A stretch of 64,000 nucleotides of DNA from G963665495 sp963667575. GTDB lineage: Bacteria > Desulfobacterota > Desulfovibrionia > Desulfovibrionales > Desulfovibrionaceae. A program made the translations under genes and the position numbers. The stretch lies in contig CAXXHY010000054.1 in NCBI GenBank assembly GCA_963667575.2, positions 1 through 64,000 of the forward strand. The letters run 5' to 3'. Below the pieces are notes generated by a model. It was given only the letters and a program-made list of their open reading frames with translations, had not been told where the DNA came from and did not search any database. This document shows, piece by piece, positions 23,556 to 31,737 of this stretch (positions within the stretch are counted from its first letter, which is position 1; every line of letters begins with the position of its first letter).

Positions 23556-24731
23556 CTATTTGGAGGACTTGCCTTTTTTGCCAAGTCCGTACAGAAGCTC
23601 AATCACGCCCTCGATTTCGCCGTTGGTCTTGAAAACCGTAATACCTTTGCTCTTCAGAATATTCGTGGGGTTGGGACCGGCGCTTTCCACCACCACGACC
23701 TTGCAATCAGAAAGAACTTCCGCCAGTGCCTCCCAGCGGTTGTCTCCTTCTCCAGGTTCCGGCGCGTCGCGCATTTCCAGCAGACAGGGCAGGCCGTTTT
23801 GGGGGCCGTAGATCATAAACCGGTGCGCGTGACCCAGGTGGCAGTTGACTTCCATGCCGTCTATGCTGGCAATGGCCACATTGGGGCGCTCTTCGTCAGG
23901 TTTGGGCAGCGCGCTGTCCAGCAGGATTTCCTTGAGGATCTTCTGGACTTTTTCAGTTGGATGCGCTCCGCCGCACTGTCCGTGCGTCCCGACAAGGGGA
24001 AGATGAAGTGCCGCGGCAGCCCGTGCTTTTTCCATGATTTCTTCCGTTGGAGCATCCAGAGGCGTTTCTCCGGGCCAGATGCACTTGCCCAGGGGAACGT
24101 AGGGATCCACCATGATGGCATCGGCGCCAAGCAGAGCCATGGTTCTGGAAATGGCATCCACATGCGAATCATTGATGCCGGGGTAAACGGTTGTATTGAT
24201 CTTGACCTGCAGACCAGCGTCCTTAAAGGCGCTGACTGCGGCGGCCTGTTCTTTTATGAGAAGATCGCAGCCGTCTTGGGACTGCAAGGTCTTTTTGCCG
24301 GGGCGAACCCAGGCGTAGAGTTGCATTGCTGTTTCCAGATCAACCGCATCAACGTTCACGGTGATATGCGTGAGAGCCAAAGCCGCGCATTTTGCCGCAT
24401 ATTTGGCCCCTTCAATGCCGTTTGTGGTCAGGCACATCATCATATCCGGGTATTTCTCGCGAACGAGCTCAAGGGTTGCGAAAGTAAGCTCGGGAGTGGC
24501 GAATGGTTCGCCAGGCCCGGAGATGCCGACGATGGAGATCTCCAGCCCTTGGTCCTGGGCACGGGCGAGCAGTTCCAACGCTTCGGTGGGGGTGACAGCT
24601 TTTTTCCCGCATGCCGGCGAGCTGAATTTGCTCATGGTGTTGGCTCGCGGCGCTACCGGCAGTTGCAGTCTGCTGGAGAGGTCGCGGGCGTCGTTTCCCA
24701 GGCAGGGGGAGGTCTTTTCAGGGGCACTCAT
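23556..24731 (-). CDS. NifB-like protein lacking the radical-SAM cysteines, fused to a NifX-like domain
   Basis: 391 aa, paralogous to the nearby NifB over its whole length. Shared segments: LQLPVAPR against HLPVAPK; GISGPGEPFATPEL against GIAGPGDPFANPNE; CLTTNGIEGAKYA; KINTTVYPGINDSH; and a C-terminal NifX/NafY domain (VAIASIDGMEVNCHLGHAHRF). The three cluster-binding cysteines of NifB (31, 35, 38) are Ala30, Ser34 and Ser37 here (PRANTMSKFSSPAC), so SAM cleavage by the usual cluster is impossible. The open frame is intact and lies between nifK and the ferredoxin gene, where other nif operons have nifX or nafY. A cofactor-carrier or chaperone role is my inference. Confidence 0.88.
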   Translation of the reverse strand: MSAPEKTSPCLGNDARDLSSRLQLPVAPRANTMSKFSSPACGKKAVTPTEALELLARAQDQGLEISIVGISGPGEPFATPELTFATLELVREKYPDMMMCLTTNGIEGAKYAAKCAALALTHITVNVDAVDLETAMQLYAWVRPGKKTLQSQDGCDLLIKEQAAAVSAFKDAGLQVKINTTVYPGINDSHVDAISRTMALLGADAIMVDPYVPLGKCIWPGETPLDAPTEEIMEKARAAAALHLPLVGTHGQCGGAHPTEKVQKILKEILLDSALPKPDEERPNVAIASIDGMEVNCHLGHAHRFMIYGPQNGLPCLLEMRDAPEPGEGDNRWEALAEVLSDCKVVVVESAGPNPTNILKSKGITVFKTNGEIEGVIELLYGLGKKGKSSK

Positions 24732-24755
24732 GTTGTTAGCACTTCTTCCTTGGGG

Positions 24756-24782
24756 CTGCCGGACGGTGAAGCCGCCCGGCAG
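24756..24782. promoter_or_regulatory. Hairpin between nifK and the NifB-like gene
   Basis: CTGCCGG / CCGGCAG, perfect 7-bp arms with inner pairing, in the 63-bp gap. No T-run. It may stabilise the upstream nifHDK message relative to the assembly genes. Confidence 0.4.
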
Positions 24783-24794
24783 AAACCTTATATG

Positions 24795-26171
24795 TTAATG
24801 AACGAGTTCGATATCGACTTCGTTTGCGTCGCGATCCTTGCGTTCGAGCAGCACATCCAGCATCTTGGTGGCCAGGTTCAGGGCACCCTTGTAACCAACG
24901 GTCGGGAAGTACTGATGGCCGACGCGATCCAGGATCGGGAAGCCGTGGCGAACCAGAGGAATGTCTTCATCAAGGGCAAAGTACTTGCAGTAGGTGTTGC
25001 CGATGATCAGATCCACGGGCTCGTTCTTGATCCACTGGTGCATCAGGAACATGTCGCCGTGGGCTTTGACCTTGACTTCGAAAGGCATGTCTGCGGTCAG
25101 TTCCTTGATCCGGGCTTCGAAGCGCTTGCCGGGCGTACCGGTGACCACGTAGGCCGGGTACATGTCGAGCGTACGCATGAATTCGGTCAGTGCGATGAGC
25201 TGGTCCGGATCGCCCACCAGAGCCACGCGTTTGTGGTAGAAGTACTGGTGCATGTCGGCGATGAGGTCCACGAGCTGACCGCGTTCGAAGTTGATGCTGT
25301 CCGGAACGCTGACGCCGGCGACGGTACGCAGAGTGTCGATGAAGCGGTCCGTGGCGTGCAGGCCGTAAGGCATATCCAGTACGCGGCAAGGTACCTTGCA
25401 CCTGGAGTCCAGGAAGCGGGCTGCATCAGCGGAGCACCATTCGCCCAGGGCCAGGGTGCCGATGGCGTCGCCGGAGGCCTTGATGTCCTTAATGGGGGTT
25501 CCACCCTTGGGGTACATCTCGTAATGTCCGGTCATGGGGCCGTTCAGCACGCCGGAGGTGTCCGGGAACATGGTGAAGTTGACGCCGACCATGGAGGCGA
25601 GGCGTTTGATTTCTTCCATGTCCGAAGGCTCAACCCAACCGGGAATGATGTTTACTTTGCCGTTCTTTTTGCCGGTCTTCTCGGCCAGGCAGTTAACCAT
25701 GCCCTTGACCATGTTGGAGAATCCGGTCACATGCGAACCGACATAGCTCGGCGTGTTGCAGTAGATGACTTCCTTGCCGTCAGGGATCTTGCCTTCTTTT
25801 CTGGCCTTATCCGTGATCTGGGGTAAATCATCACCGATTGTTTCGGACAAACAGGTCGTATGTACGGCGATGACTTCCGGATCGTACAGGGTGAAGATAT
25901 TATTGATGGCCTGCATCAGGTTGGCCTGGCCTCCGAAAACCGACGCACCTTCCGTGAAGGAGCTGCTGGCTGCGGAGATGGGCTCTTTGTAATGCCTGGT
26001 CAATGCGGATCTATGGTACGCGCAGCACCCCTGGGAGCCGTGGCTGTGAGGCAGGCATCCGTGGATGCCGAGGGCGGCGTACATGGCGCCGATGGGCTGG
26101 CAAGTCTTGGCCGGATTAATGGTCAAGGCTTTCCTGTCGGCGACTTCTTTTGGAGTGTGTCTTAATAACAT
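24795..26171 (-). CDS. nifK: Nitrogenase MoFe protein beta chain NifK (short type)
   Basis: 458 aa. P-cluster cysteines are visible in KTCQPIGAMYAALGIHGC, GSQGCCAYHR and TTCLSETIGDD. Other NifK landmarks are NTPSYVGSHVTGF, GWVEPSDMEEIKRL and GNTYCKYFALDEDIPLVRHGFPILDR. It lacks the ~50-residue N-terminal extension of the Azotobacter/Klebsiella form, like the beta chains of clostridial and sulfate-reducer nitrogenases. GAGGA precedes the ATG, 21 bp after the nifD stop. Confidence 0.96.
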   Translation of the reverse strand: MLLRHTPKEVADRKALTINPAKTCQPIGAMYAALGIHGCLPHSHGSQGCCAYHRSALTRHYKEPISAASSSFTEGASVFGGQANLMQAINNIFTLYDPEVIAVHTTCLSETIGDDLPQITDKARKEGKIPDGKEVIYCNTPSYVGSHVTGFSNMVKGMVNCLAEKTGKKNGKVNIIPGWVEPSDMEEIKRLASMVGVNFTMFPDTSGVLNGPMTGHYEMYPKGGTPIKDIKASGDAIGTLALGEWCSADAARFLDSRCKVPCRVLDMPYGLHATDRFIDTLRTVAGVSVPDSINFERGQLVDLIADMHQYFYHKRVALVGDPDQLIALTEFMRTLDMYPAYVVTGTPGKRFEARIKELTADMPFEVKVKAHGDMFLMHQWIKNEPVDLIIGNTYCKYFALDEDIPLVRHGFPILDRVGHQYFPTVGYKGALNLATKMLDVLLERKDRDANEVDIELVH

Positions 26172-26192
26172 GGTCTCGTCCTCTTTATGCGG

Positions 26193-27855
26193 TTATTCCC
26201 AAACGTACGTTGCGGAGAGTTCAGGGTTCTCTTCCCAGGGGGCGGTCGTGTATCCCCAGACTTTGCTGTTCACCAACCGATCTATCTCGTGGTAGAAGTT
26301 GATGGCGCCTTCGAAGCCAGCGTAAGGACCGCCGGAATCGTAGCTGTGCAGCTGTTTCATGGGCACACCGCTTTTCTGGATGGAGAATTTTTCCTTAATA
26401 CCAGCGCAGAATACGTCCGGCTTGAGGAGTTCCACCAGTTTTTCGGCTTCGTACTGGTTGAGGTCGTCGATGATGATGGAGTCTTTGTCCATTTCCTGCA
26501 TCATGCCCGCGTAGTCCTTGAACTGAAAAACCGGAGTCTTCAAGAGCTTTGATCTGTTCAGGCGTCTTGCGCGGGTTGAAGAGTTCTTCATCAGCCGACA
26601 CTTCGAGTTCTTCAATATTTCTGCTATCCGCATCCACCTTGATGCTGTCGATGACGCGGCGGCCTTCGTAGTCATCGCGGTGGGCGAATTCGTATCCTGC
26701 GGAAAGGGTCTTCATGCCCATTTCCCTGAACAGTTCCTGGTAGTGGTGAGCGCGGGAGCCACCAACGAACAGCATGGCGGTTTTGCCCTGCGTACGGGGG
26801 CGTACTTCTTCCTGCGCGGCCAGGACGGCAGGCATTTCCTCGGCAATGACTTCTTCGACGCGCTTGGTCAGTTCTTCATCGTCAAAGTACTTCGCGATTT
26901 TGCGCAGTGATTTGGCCGAGGCTTCAGCGCCGATGAAATTCACCTTGGTCCACGGAATACCGTATTTGACTTCCATCATTTCAGCGACGTAGTTGATGGA
27001 GCGGTGGCACATGATGCAGTTCAGGTCAGCCTGCTGGCTGGTAGCGAACTGATCGTAGGTGGAGTTGCCGCTGAATGTTCCGACCAGGGTAATGCCGCAT
27101 TTTTCAAAGAGGCGTTCGATGACAAAAGCGTCACCGCCGATGTTGTATTCACCAAGCAGGTTGATCTTGAACTTGCCGGGAACGGGTGTGTTGTCCTTAC
27201 CAACAATGTGCGTAAAAAGCTGGTTGTTGGCGATATGGTGGCCGGCGGACTGGCTGACGCCCTTGTACCCTTCGCAGCTGAAAGCGAAGACGTTACAATC
27301 GCCGAACTTTTCTTTCATGGTTTTAGCCACGGCATGGATATCATCACCGATCAGTCCCACCGGGCAGGTGGAGAAGATGGAGATGGCCTGCGGATGGAAC
27401 AGGTCGTAGGCTTCCTGAATGGCAGCCGCGAGCTTCTTTTCACCACCGAAGATGATGTCCTCGTCCTGCATGTCCGTGGAAAAACAGTAGGGCATGTAGT
27501 TGGGGGCGTCTTCGGTTGCGGGCTTGGTCTGGTTACGCCTGGTCAGCCAGGAGTAGAAACCGCAGCCAATGGGGCCGTGTGTGAGGTTTACGAGGTCACG
27601 TGAGGGGCCGAGAACAACACCCTTGCAGCCTGCGTAAGTACAGCCGCGCATGGTGATGATTCCGGGAACTGTCCGAACGTTGGCCACGATTTCCGGTACA
27701 CAGCTCTCTTCGGGCGTGCAGCCGTCGGAAACGTCGTTCACTACAATCTGCTTGGACCTTTTGCGGCCAACCTTCGGCGGATACTTCTTGATGATTTCCG
27801 CCTTTATTGATTCGGCATCCCATTTGACGCCGTTTTTCTTATGCTTCGTGGTCAT
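26193..27855 (-). pseudogene. nifD: Nitrogenase MoFe protein alpha chain NifD, interrupted by one frameshift
   Basis: Residues 1 to ~442 are in one frame from ATG 27855: TMRGCTYAGCKGVVLGPSRD, HGPIGCGFYSW and STCPVGLIGDD (P-cluster cysteines), and LNCIMCHRSINYV (FeMo-co Cys ligand). At ~26526-26530 a run of five A on the plus strand shifts the frame, and without correction the protein ends in ~45 unrelated residues. The next frame resumes exactly with KDYAGMMQEMDKDS and continues through QLHSYDSGGPYAGFEGA, which holds the FeMo-co His ligand, to stop 26193. Removing one base of the A5 run gives ALEDSGFQFKDYAG and a normal 553-aa NifD. The rest of the operon is intact, so sequencing error is likely. 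Confidence 0.93.
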
Positions 27856-27914
27856 GATCCTCTCCCTTGCGAATTGCGATTCCGGTCAATATTTGCCTGT
27901 CACTTCAGTACTGC

Positions 27915-28289
27915 TTAGCTCAAGGAAAGTTCGCCGGTTTCTGCGGTGCGTACCCGGACGGATTCCTTAACGGGCAAGACGAAGATTTTTCCGTCGCCAG
28001 GCTTTCCGGTTTTATTGGTTTCAATGATGGTCTCGATAATATCGTCGACATCCTCATCCGGAACCACCACAGTGACAACGCGCTTGGTGTACAGGCGGCC
28101 CTTCTCGCCCAGCAGGGCGGCTGCTTCTTCGTATCCGCTCTCGGCGCCTTCCAGAATCTTCTGGTTGACCAATCCCTTTCCGCGGCCGGTGGCGTCGAAG
28201 GCGAAAAATGCTTTTACGCCGGCTTCGGTGAGGGCTTTTTTGGTCTGGTTCATCATGTTCATGCGAATGATGGCAACTATTTCTTTCAT
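27915..28289 (-). CDS. nifI2: Nitrogenase-linked PII protein NifI2
   Basis: 124-aa GlnB-family protein: MKEIVAIIRMNMMNQTKKAL, T-loop region ending VTVVVPDEDVDDIIETII and GKPGDGKIFVLPV. In methanogens, NifI1 and NifI2 together bind and inhibit NifDK when nitrogen is sufficient and release it with 2-oxoglutarate. The nifH-nifI1-nifI2-nifD order supports that assignment. ATG 28289 is chosen; upstream in-frame codons overlap nifI1. Confidence 0.93.
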   Translation of the reverse strand: MKEIVAIIRMNMMNQTKKALTEAGVKAFFAFDATGRGKGLVNQKILEGAESGYEEAAALLGEKGRLYTKRVVTVVVPDEDVDDIIETIIETNKTGKPGDGKIFVLPVKESVRVRTAETGELSLS

Positions 28290-28293
28290 GGCC

Positions 28294-28638
28294 TTACGCC
28301 TCCTCAGCCGTTGCGGTCTCCTTGATGCCGGAGCTGATGGTGTAGACATCCTCTACAGCCGAGACAAAGATCTTGCCGTCGCCGAAAGCGCCCTTGTCGC
28401 CGGAACGGGCAGCGTGCATGATGGTCTCGATGACGAAATCCTGATCCTCATCTTTAACAACGCTCAGGAGCAGCGTCTTGGGGATTTCATCATAGGTGAC
28501 TTCTCCAATCTTGATGCCGCGCTGTTTGCCGCGTCCGGCAACGGAGAATTTTGTTACTGCGGGAAATCCAGCATCCATCAAGGCTGCAAGGACGGAATCT
28601 GCTTTTTCAGGCCGGACAATGGCGCGAATCATAATCAT
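28294..28638 (-). CDS. nifI1: Nitrogenase-linked PII protein NifI1
   Basis: 114-aa GlnB-family protein: IMIRAIVRPEKADSVLAALMDAGFPAVTKFSVAGRGKQRGIK, then SVVKDEDQDFVIETIM and GAFGDGKIFVSAVED. Position directly after nifH and partner to nifI2 (4 bp apart) identify it as the NifI1 type. Forms the post-translational ammonium switch of nitrogenase with NifI2. Confidence 0.93.
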   Translation of the reverse strand: MIMIRAIVRPEKADSVLAALMDAGFPAVTKFSVAGRGKQRGIKIGEVTYDEIPKTLLLSVVKDEDQDFVIETIMHAARSGDKGAFGDGKIFVSAVEDVYTISSGIKETATAEEA

Positions 28639-28679
28639 GTTGGTTTACTCCATTGGTTCTTTTCAGTGTTATATGAGAG

Positions 28680-29510
28680 TTAAATGGCTTCCATCAGACC
28701 GTAGTCCATGAGCAGCTGCTCGAGATCCTCAATTGCCAGAGGATTGGGAACTACGAACATTTCGTTGTCATCGATGGCCTTGGCCAGGTTGCGGTAGTGG
28801 TCGGCCTGCGGATGATCCGGAGCATGTTCGATAACGGTCTTTCTTTTGATTTCCGCCTGCTGCACCATGTTGTCGCGGGGTACAAAGTAGATCATCTGGG
28901 TGCCGATACGCTTGGCCAGCTCTTCGATCATCTCTTTTTCGTTATCAACATTACGGCTGTTGCAGATCAGACCGCCCAGGCGAACCGAACCGGACTGAGC
29001 ATATTTCATGATGCCTTTGCAGATGTTGTTGGCTGCGTACATGGCCATCATTTCGCCAGAGCAGACAATGTAAATTTCTTCGGCCTTGCCGTCGCGGATA
29101 GGCATGGCGAATCCGCCGCAGACAACGTCGCCCAGTACGTCGTAGAAGGCGTAGTCCAGGCCTTCGGACTCTTCGTACGCACCCAGGGATTCGAGCATGT
29201 TGATGGAAGTGATGATGCCGCGGCCTGCACAACCAACTCCGGGCTCGGGACCACCGGATTCAACACACCAGGTGTCGCCGTATCCAGGCTTGCGGATATC
29301 TTCGAGTTCGACGTCTTCACCTTCTTCACGCAGTGTATCCAATACGGACTTCTGAGCCAGACCGCCCAGGAGCAGACGAGTGGAGTCAGCCTTGGGGTCA
29401 CATCCTACAACCATGACCTTGCGGCCCATTCCAGCCAGACCGGCAACCGTGTTCTGTGTTGTCGTGGATTTGCCGATGCCGCCTTTTCCGTAAATCGCTA
29501 CTTTTCTCAT
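28680..29510 (-). CDS. nifH: Nitrogenase iron protein NifH
   Basis: 276 aa from ATG 29510 with GGAGG 6 bp ahead; an upstream extension to 29681 lacks homology. P-loop GKGGIGKSTTTQN, cluster cysteines in GVGCAGRGIIT and DVVCGGFAMPIRDG, and the switch segment VGCDPKADSTRLLLGG are present. The homodimer carries one [4Fe-4S] cluster and delivers electrons to NifDK with ATP hydrolysis. The CAGRG arginine is the site that DraT modifies in some species. First gene of the operon behind a sigma-54 promoter. Confidence 0.98.
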   Translation of the reverse strand: MRKVAIYGKGGIGKSTTTQNTVAGLAGMGRKVMVVGCDPKADSTRLLLGGLAQKSVLDTLREEGEDVELEDIRKPGYGDTWCVESGGPEPGVGCAGRGIITSINMLESLGAYEESEGLDYAFYDVLGDVVCGGFAMPIRDGKAEEIYIVCSGEMMAMYAANNICKGIMKYAQSGSVRLGGLICNSRNVDNEKEMIEELAKRIGTQMIYFVPRDNMVQQAEIKRKTVIEHAPDHPQADHYRNLAKAIDDNEMFVVPNPLAIEDLEQLLMDYGLMEAI

Positions 29511-29558
29511 TTTGTCCTCCAATTCGGTGGTTAATTGCTTGCGATGGAATCTCCTTAG

Positions 29559-29573
29559 GCAATCGCCGTGCCA
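29559..29573 (-). promoter_or_regulatory. Sigma-54 (-24/-12) promoter of nifH
   Basis: Read on the minus strand: TGGCAC-GGCGA-TTGC, an exact match to the RpoN consensus with the required 5-bp spacing. It ends 49 bp before the nifH ATG, so transcription would start near 29547. An NifA-type enhancer-binding protein encoded at 42721-44301 is the natural activator. Confidence 0.9.
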
Positions 29574-29647
29574 AATCTTTTGAAAAATATTTAACTCATT
29601 AAATTTACAGGACTTATAAGTAAGAAAGCAATTTTCAGCTTTCACTC

Positions 29648-29734
29648 TTGTCGTATTTTTCGTGTTAAAAAAGCACGACAAAATTGTAGCAAACTACAAA
29701 AAAGTGTCGGGATTTTTGTGTGAGTTTTTGTCGG
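29648..29734. promoter_or_regulatory. Cluster of TTGTCG-type sites between nifH and the nifV-like gene
   Basis: TTGTCGT (29648-29654) and ACGACAA (29675-29681) form an inverted pair, with an inner TCGTG/CACGA pair. TTGTAG-CAAA-CTACAA (29684-29699) is a second palindrome, and GTGTCGG (29704-29710) and TTGTCGG (29728-29734) follow. They lie 75-175 bp upstream of the nifH promoter and 50-140 bp upstream of the divergent one, where enhancer sites for a sigma-54 activator are expected. They do not match the classic NifA site TGT-N10-ACA well. Confidence 0.5.
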
Positions 29735-29785
29735 AACAGAGGCAAAAACCTCAAGAAATGCGGGGAATTACGTGACAGGCCGGGT

Positions 29786-29801
29786 TGGCATCAAAGCTGC
29801 A
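29786..29801 (+). promoter_or_regulatory. Sigma-54-like promoter of the nifV-like gene
   Basis: TGGCAT-CAAAG-CTGCA keeps the invariant GG and GC with correct spacing and departs from consensus at two weaker positions. It lies 44 bp before the start at 29846, so both directions from this region would be co-activated. Confidence 0.75.
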
Positions 29802-29845
29802 AATGTCTTTGCGGGATACCAGACTAACAAGAACATGGAGACGTT

Positions 29846-30950
29846 ATGCTTATAGATACGACATTGAGAGAAGGGGGCCAGTTGTTCGGGGCCTATTTCA
29901 ATACGACATACTCCCGCAACATGCTCCTGGAACTGGAAGCGGCCGGCGTAGAAGAATCCGAGGCCGGTTGGGCCGGAATGCCTGGTCTGGACGAGCTGGT
30001 GGCCTGGGCCAATGAAAAACTTACAAAAATGCGCTTTACTGTCTGGTCGCCGGCACGCGAGCAGGACCTCGACCTGCTGGCCGGCCTGGGCGTAAAACGC
30101 GTACATATTGCCATGCCCGTATCTGATGCGCATCGCCAGAAGCGACTGCGTCTCGGAAGGACGGAACTGATTCACCGTACTGCCGAGGTGGTGGCCCATG
30201 CGCGCCGGTGCGGGTTCGAAAGCGTGGGCGTCGGCCTGGAGGACGTTTCCAGGGCCGATATCAGCTTTGCTCTGCAGGTTGCCAGAGCAGCAGCGCGCAA
30301 CGGAGCCTCGCGCATCCGCCTGGCCGACACCGTGGGCGCCTGGTCGCCGGTGGAGACCATGGAAAACGTACGTTATTTCATCGACAAGCAGCCTGTGCCG
30401 GTGGGGGTCCATTGCCACAATGATTTCGGCATGGGCACGGCCAACGCCATTGCCGCGCTGCGCGCCGGAGCTCTTGCCGCGGACGTTTCCGTACTGGGCA
30501 TAGGCGAGCGTTCGGGCATTGCGGCATTGGAGGAAGTGGCCGGATTTCTGGCCCCTGCGCCAGAAATCAGCAGCCTACGACATGGGCCGTATCGCGGCGC
30601 TTTGCCGCAGTGTGGCAGTTCAGGCCAAGGTGGCCATCTCGCGCACCAAACCTGTTGTGGGTGAGGATATTTTCGCCTGTGAGAGCGGGCTGCATCTGCA
30701 TGCTCTGGAAATGGACCCGAGTCTGTACGAGCCCTACAACCCGGAAAGCGTACGTGCGCAACGCAAAACAGCCGTGGGCAAGAAAAGCGGCAGAGCGGCC
30801 GTACGCGCGGCAGCTGCCGCAGCAGGCATCGACCTTTCGGATTCCTGCCTGGGCACCCTGGCAGGAGCCATACGCAACCTTTCCGCCAAGCTGGACCGTC
30901 CGCTCAACTCAGCGGAGTTCAAGGACCTGGCACTGAGGCAATGCCATTAA
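29846..30950 (+). pseudogene. nifV: NifV-like homocitrate synthase, interrupted by one frameshift
   Basis: DRE-TIM metallolyase family. Seen: LIDTTLREGGQLFGAYF, SVGVGLEDVSRADISFAL, RIRLADTVGAWSP and metal-binding VHCHNDFGMGTANAIAALRAGA; then DIFACESGLHLHAL and KKSGRAAVRAAAAAAGI. The frame shifts at ~30567-30570 (AAA run): removing one A joins GFLAPAPES to AAYDMGRIAALCRSV and gives 367 residues, normal for NifV. Homocitrate is the organic ligand of FeMo-co. The N-terminus (REGGQLFGAYF instead of RDGEQTAGV) is divergent, so a related citramalate or isopropylmalate-type reaction is not excluded. The sigma-54 promoter and the nif context favour NifV. Confidence 0.8.
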
Positions 30951-30976
30951 ATCTCTGAAGAACCCTCCTGAAACCT

Positions 30977-31013
30977 GCGCCCCCTGCGACTGCCGTCACA
31001 GGGGGCGTTTTTC
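30977..31013 (+). terminator. Terminator after the nifV-like gene
   Basis: CGCCCCCTG / CAGGGGGCG, perfect 9-bp stem with a 12-nt loop, followed by TTTTTC. It begins 27 bp after the stop. Confidence 0.85.
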
Positions 31014-31139
31014 ATGCTTGTGCCGGGCAAACATTTTTGTAGGTATTTTCGGGAAACGGCTGTTTCATTTTGACCGGGCATTGCAAAGAAAGGGGCTCAA
31101 TTTGTCCTCAACAACGATTCCTGACCTGCGGAATACGCG

Positions 31140-31737
31140 CTAAACGATCCCCAGTCTCTTACGCGAACAGGCGAACAGGATCAGGGCGCAGACAGCGCCG
31201 AGGGTGTCGGCGAACATGTCTTTTTGCGCGTCCCAGATGTCTCCCTGGCTGCCCAGAAATTCGATGCCCGCATTGCCGCCTTCGATGACGGCGTATTGCC
31301 ATTCGATGATCTCATAGGCGCAGGCCACGGCCATGATGGCCATGAGTGCGAGGCTGTAGATAACCCCTGGGTGGGCGAGTTTTTTGCGCCAGAGAAATTC
31401 GGCGATGGGAAAAGCGTAGAATCCGATGGAAAAATGGCCCACGCGGTCGAAGTGATTGCGCTCGAAGCCGAAAAGATCGTTGACCCATTGAAAAGGTACA
31501 TTGGCGAAGGTGTAATGGCCGCCCACCGTATGCCAGAAAAGCCAGACCGCCATCAGCCCGTACGACAGGTTGGAAAAGCGGAAGCGGTGAAAGGTCAGGG
31601 CCAGTCCGAGGAAATACCACCAGGATGGGGATGTTCTCCGCCCACCAGACAGCGCGTGAGACCGGATTGATGGCCAGGATGGTCCAGAAGATCACGAAAA
31701 CGGCTCCGAGAATCAGGGGAAAACGTTGGCGTATCAT
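31140..31737 (-). pseudogene. DUF2238 (YjdF-like) membrane protein, interrupted by one frameshift
   Basis: Two frames together match DUF2238: N-terminal RFPLILGAVFVIFWTILAINPVSRAVWWAENIPIL from ATG 31737, then from ~31610 HRFRFSNLSYGLMAVWLFW and HTVGGHYTFANVPF, RNHFDRVGHFSIGFY, AYEIIEWQYAVIEG and LGSQGDIWDAQKDMFADTLGA. Dropping one T of a TTT run on the coding strand (about 31609-31611) joins them into ~198 aa. The intact C-terminal motifs argue against long-standing decay. The start overlaps the upstream gene's stop by 4 bp (ATGA). Function of the family is unknown. Confidence 0.82.

Noticed and set aside
23358..25826. 822-codon open frame on the plus strand
   Set aside because: Lies opposite the NifB-like gene, the ferredoxin gene and nifK; its translation is His/Val/Gly-rich shadow sequence without domains.
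26521..26545. Programmed ribosomal frameshift in nifD
   Set aside because: No slippery heptamer of the usual kind with a downstream pseudoknot was evident, and similar one-base shifts occur in unrelated genes nearby; a sequence error explains it more simply.
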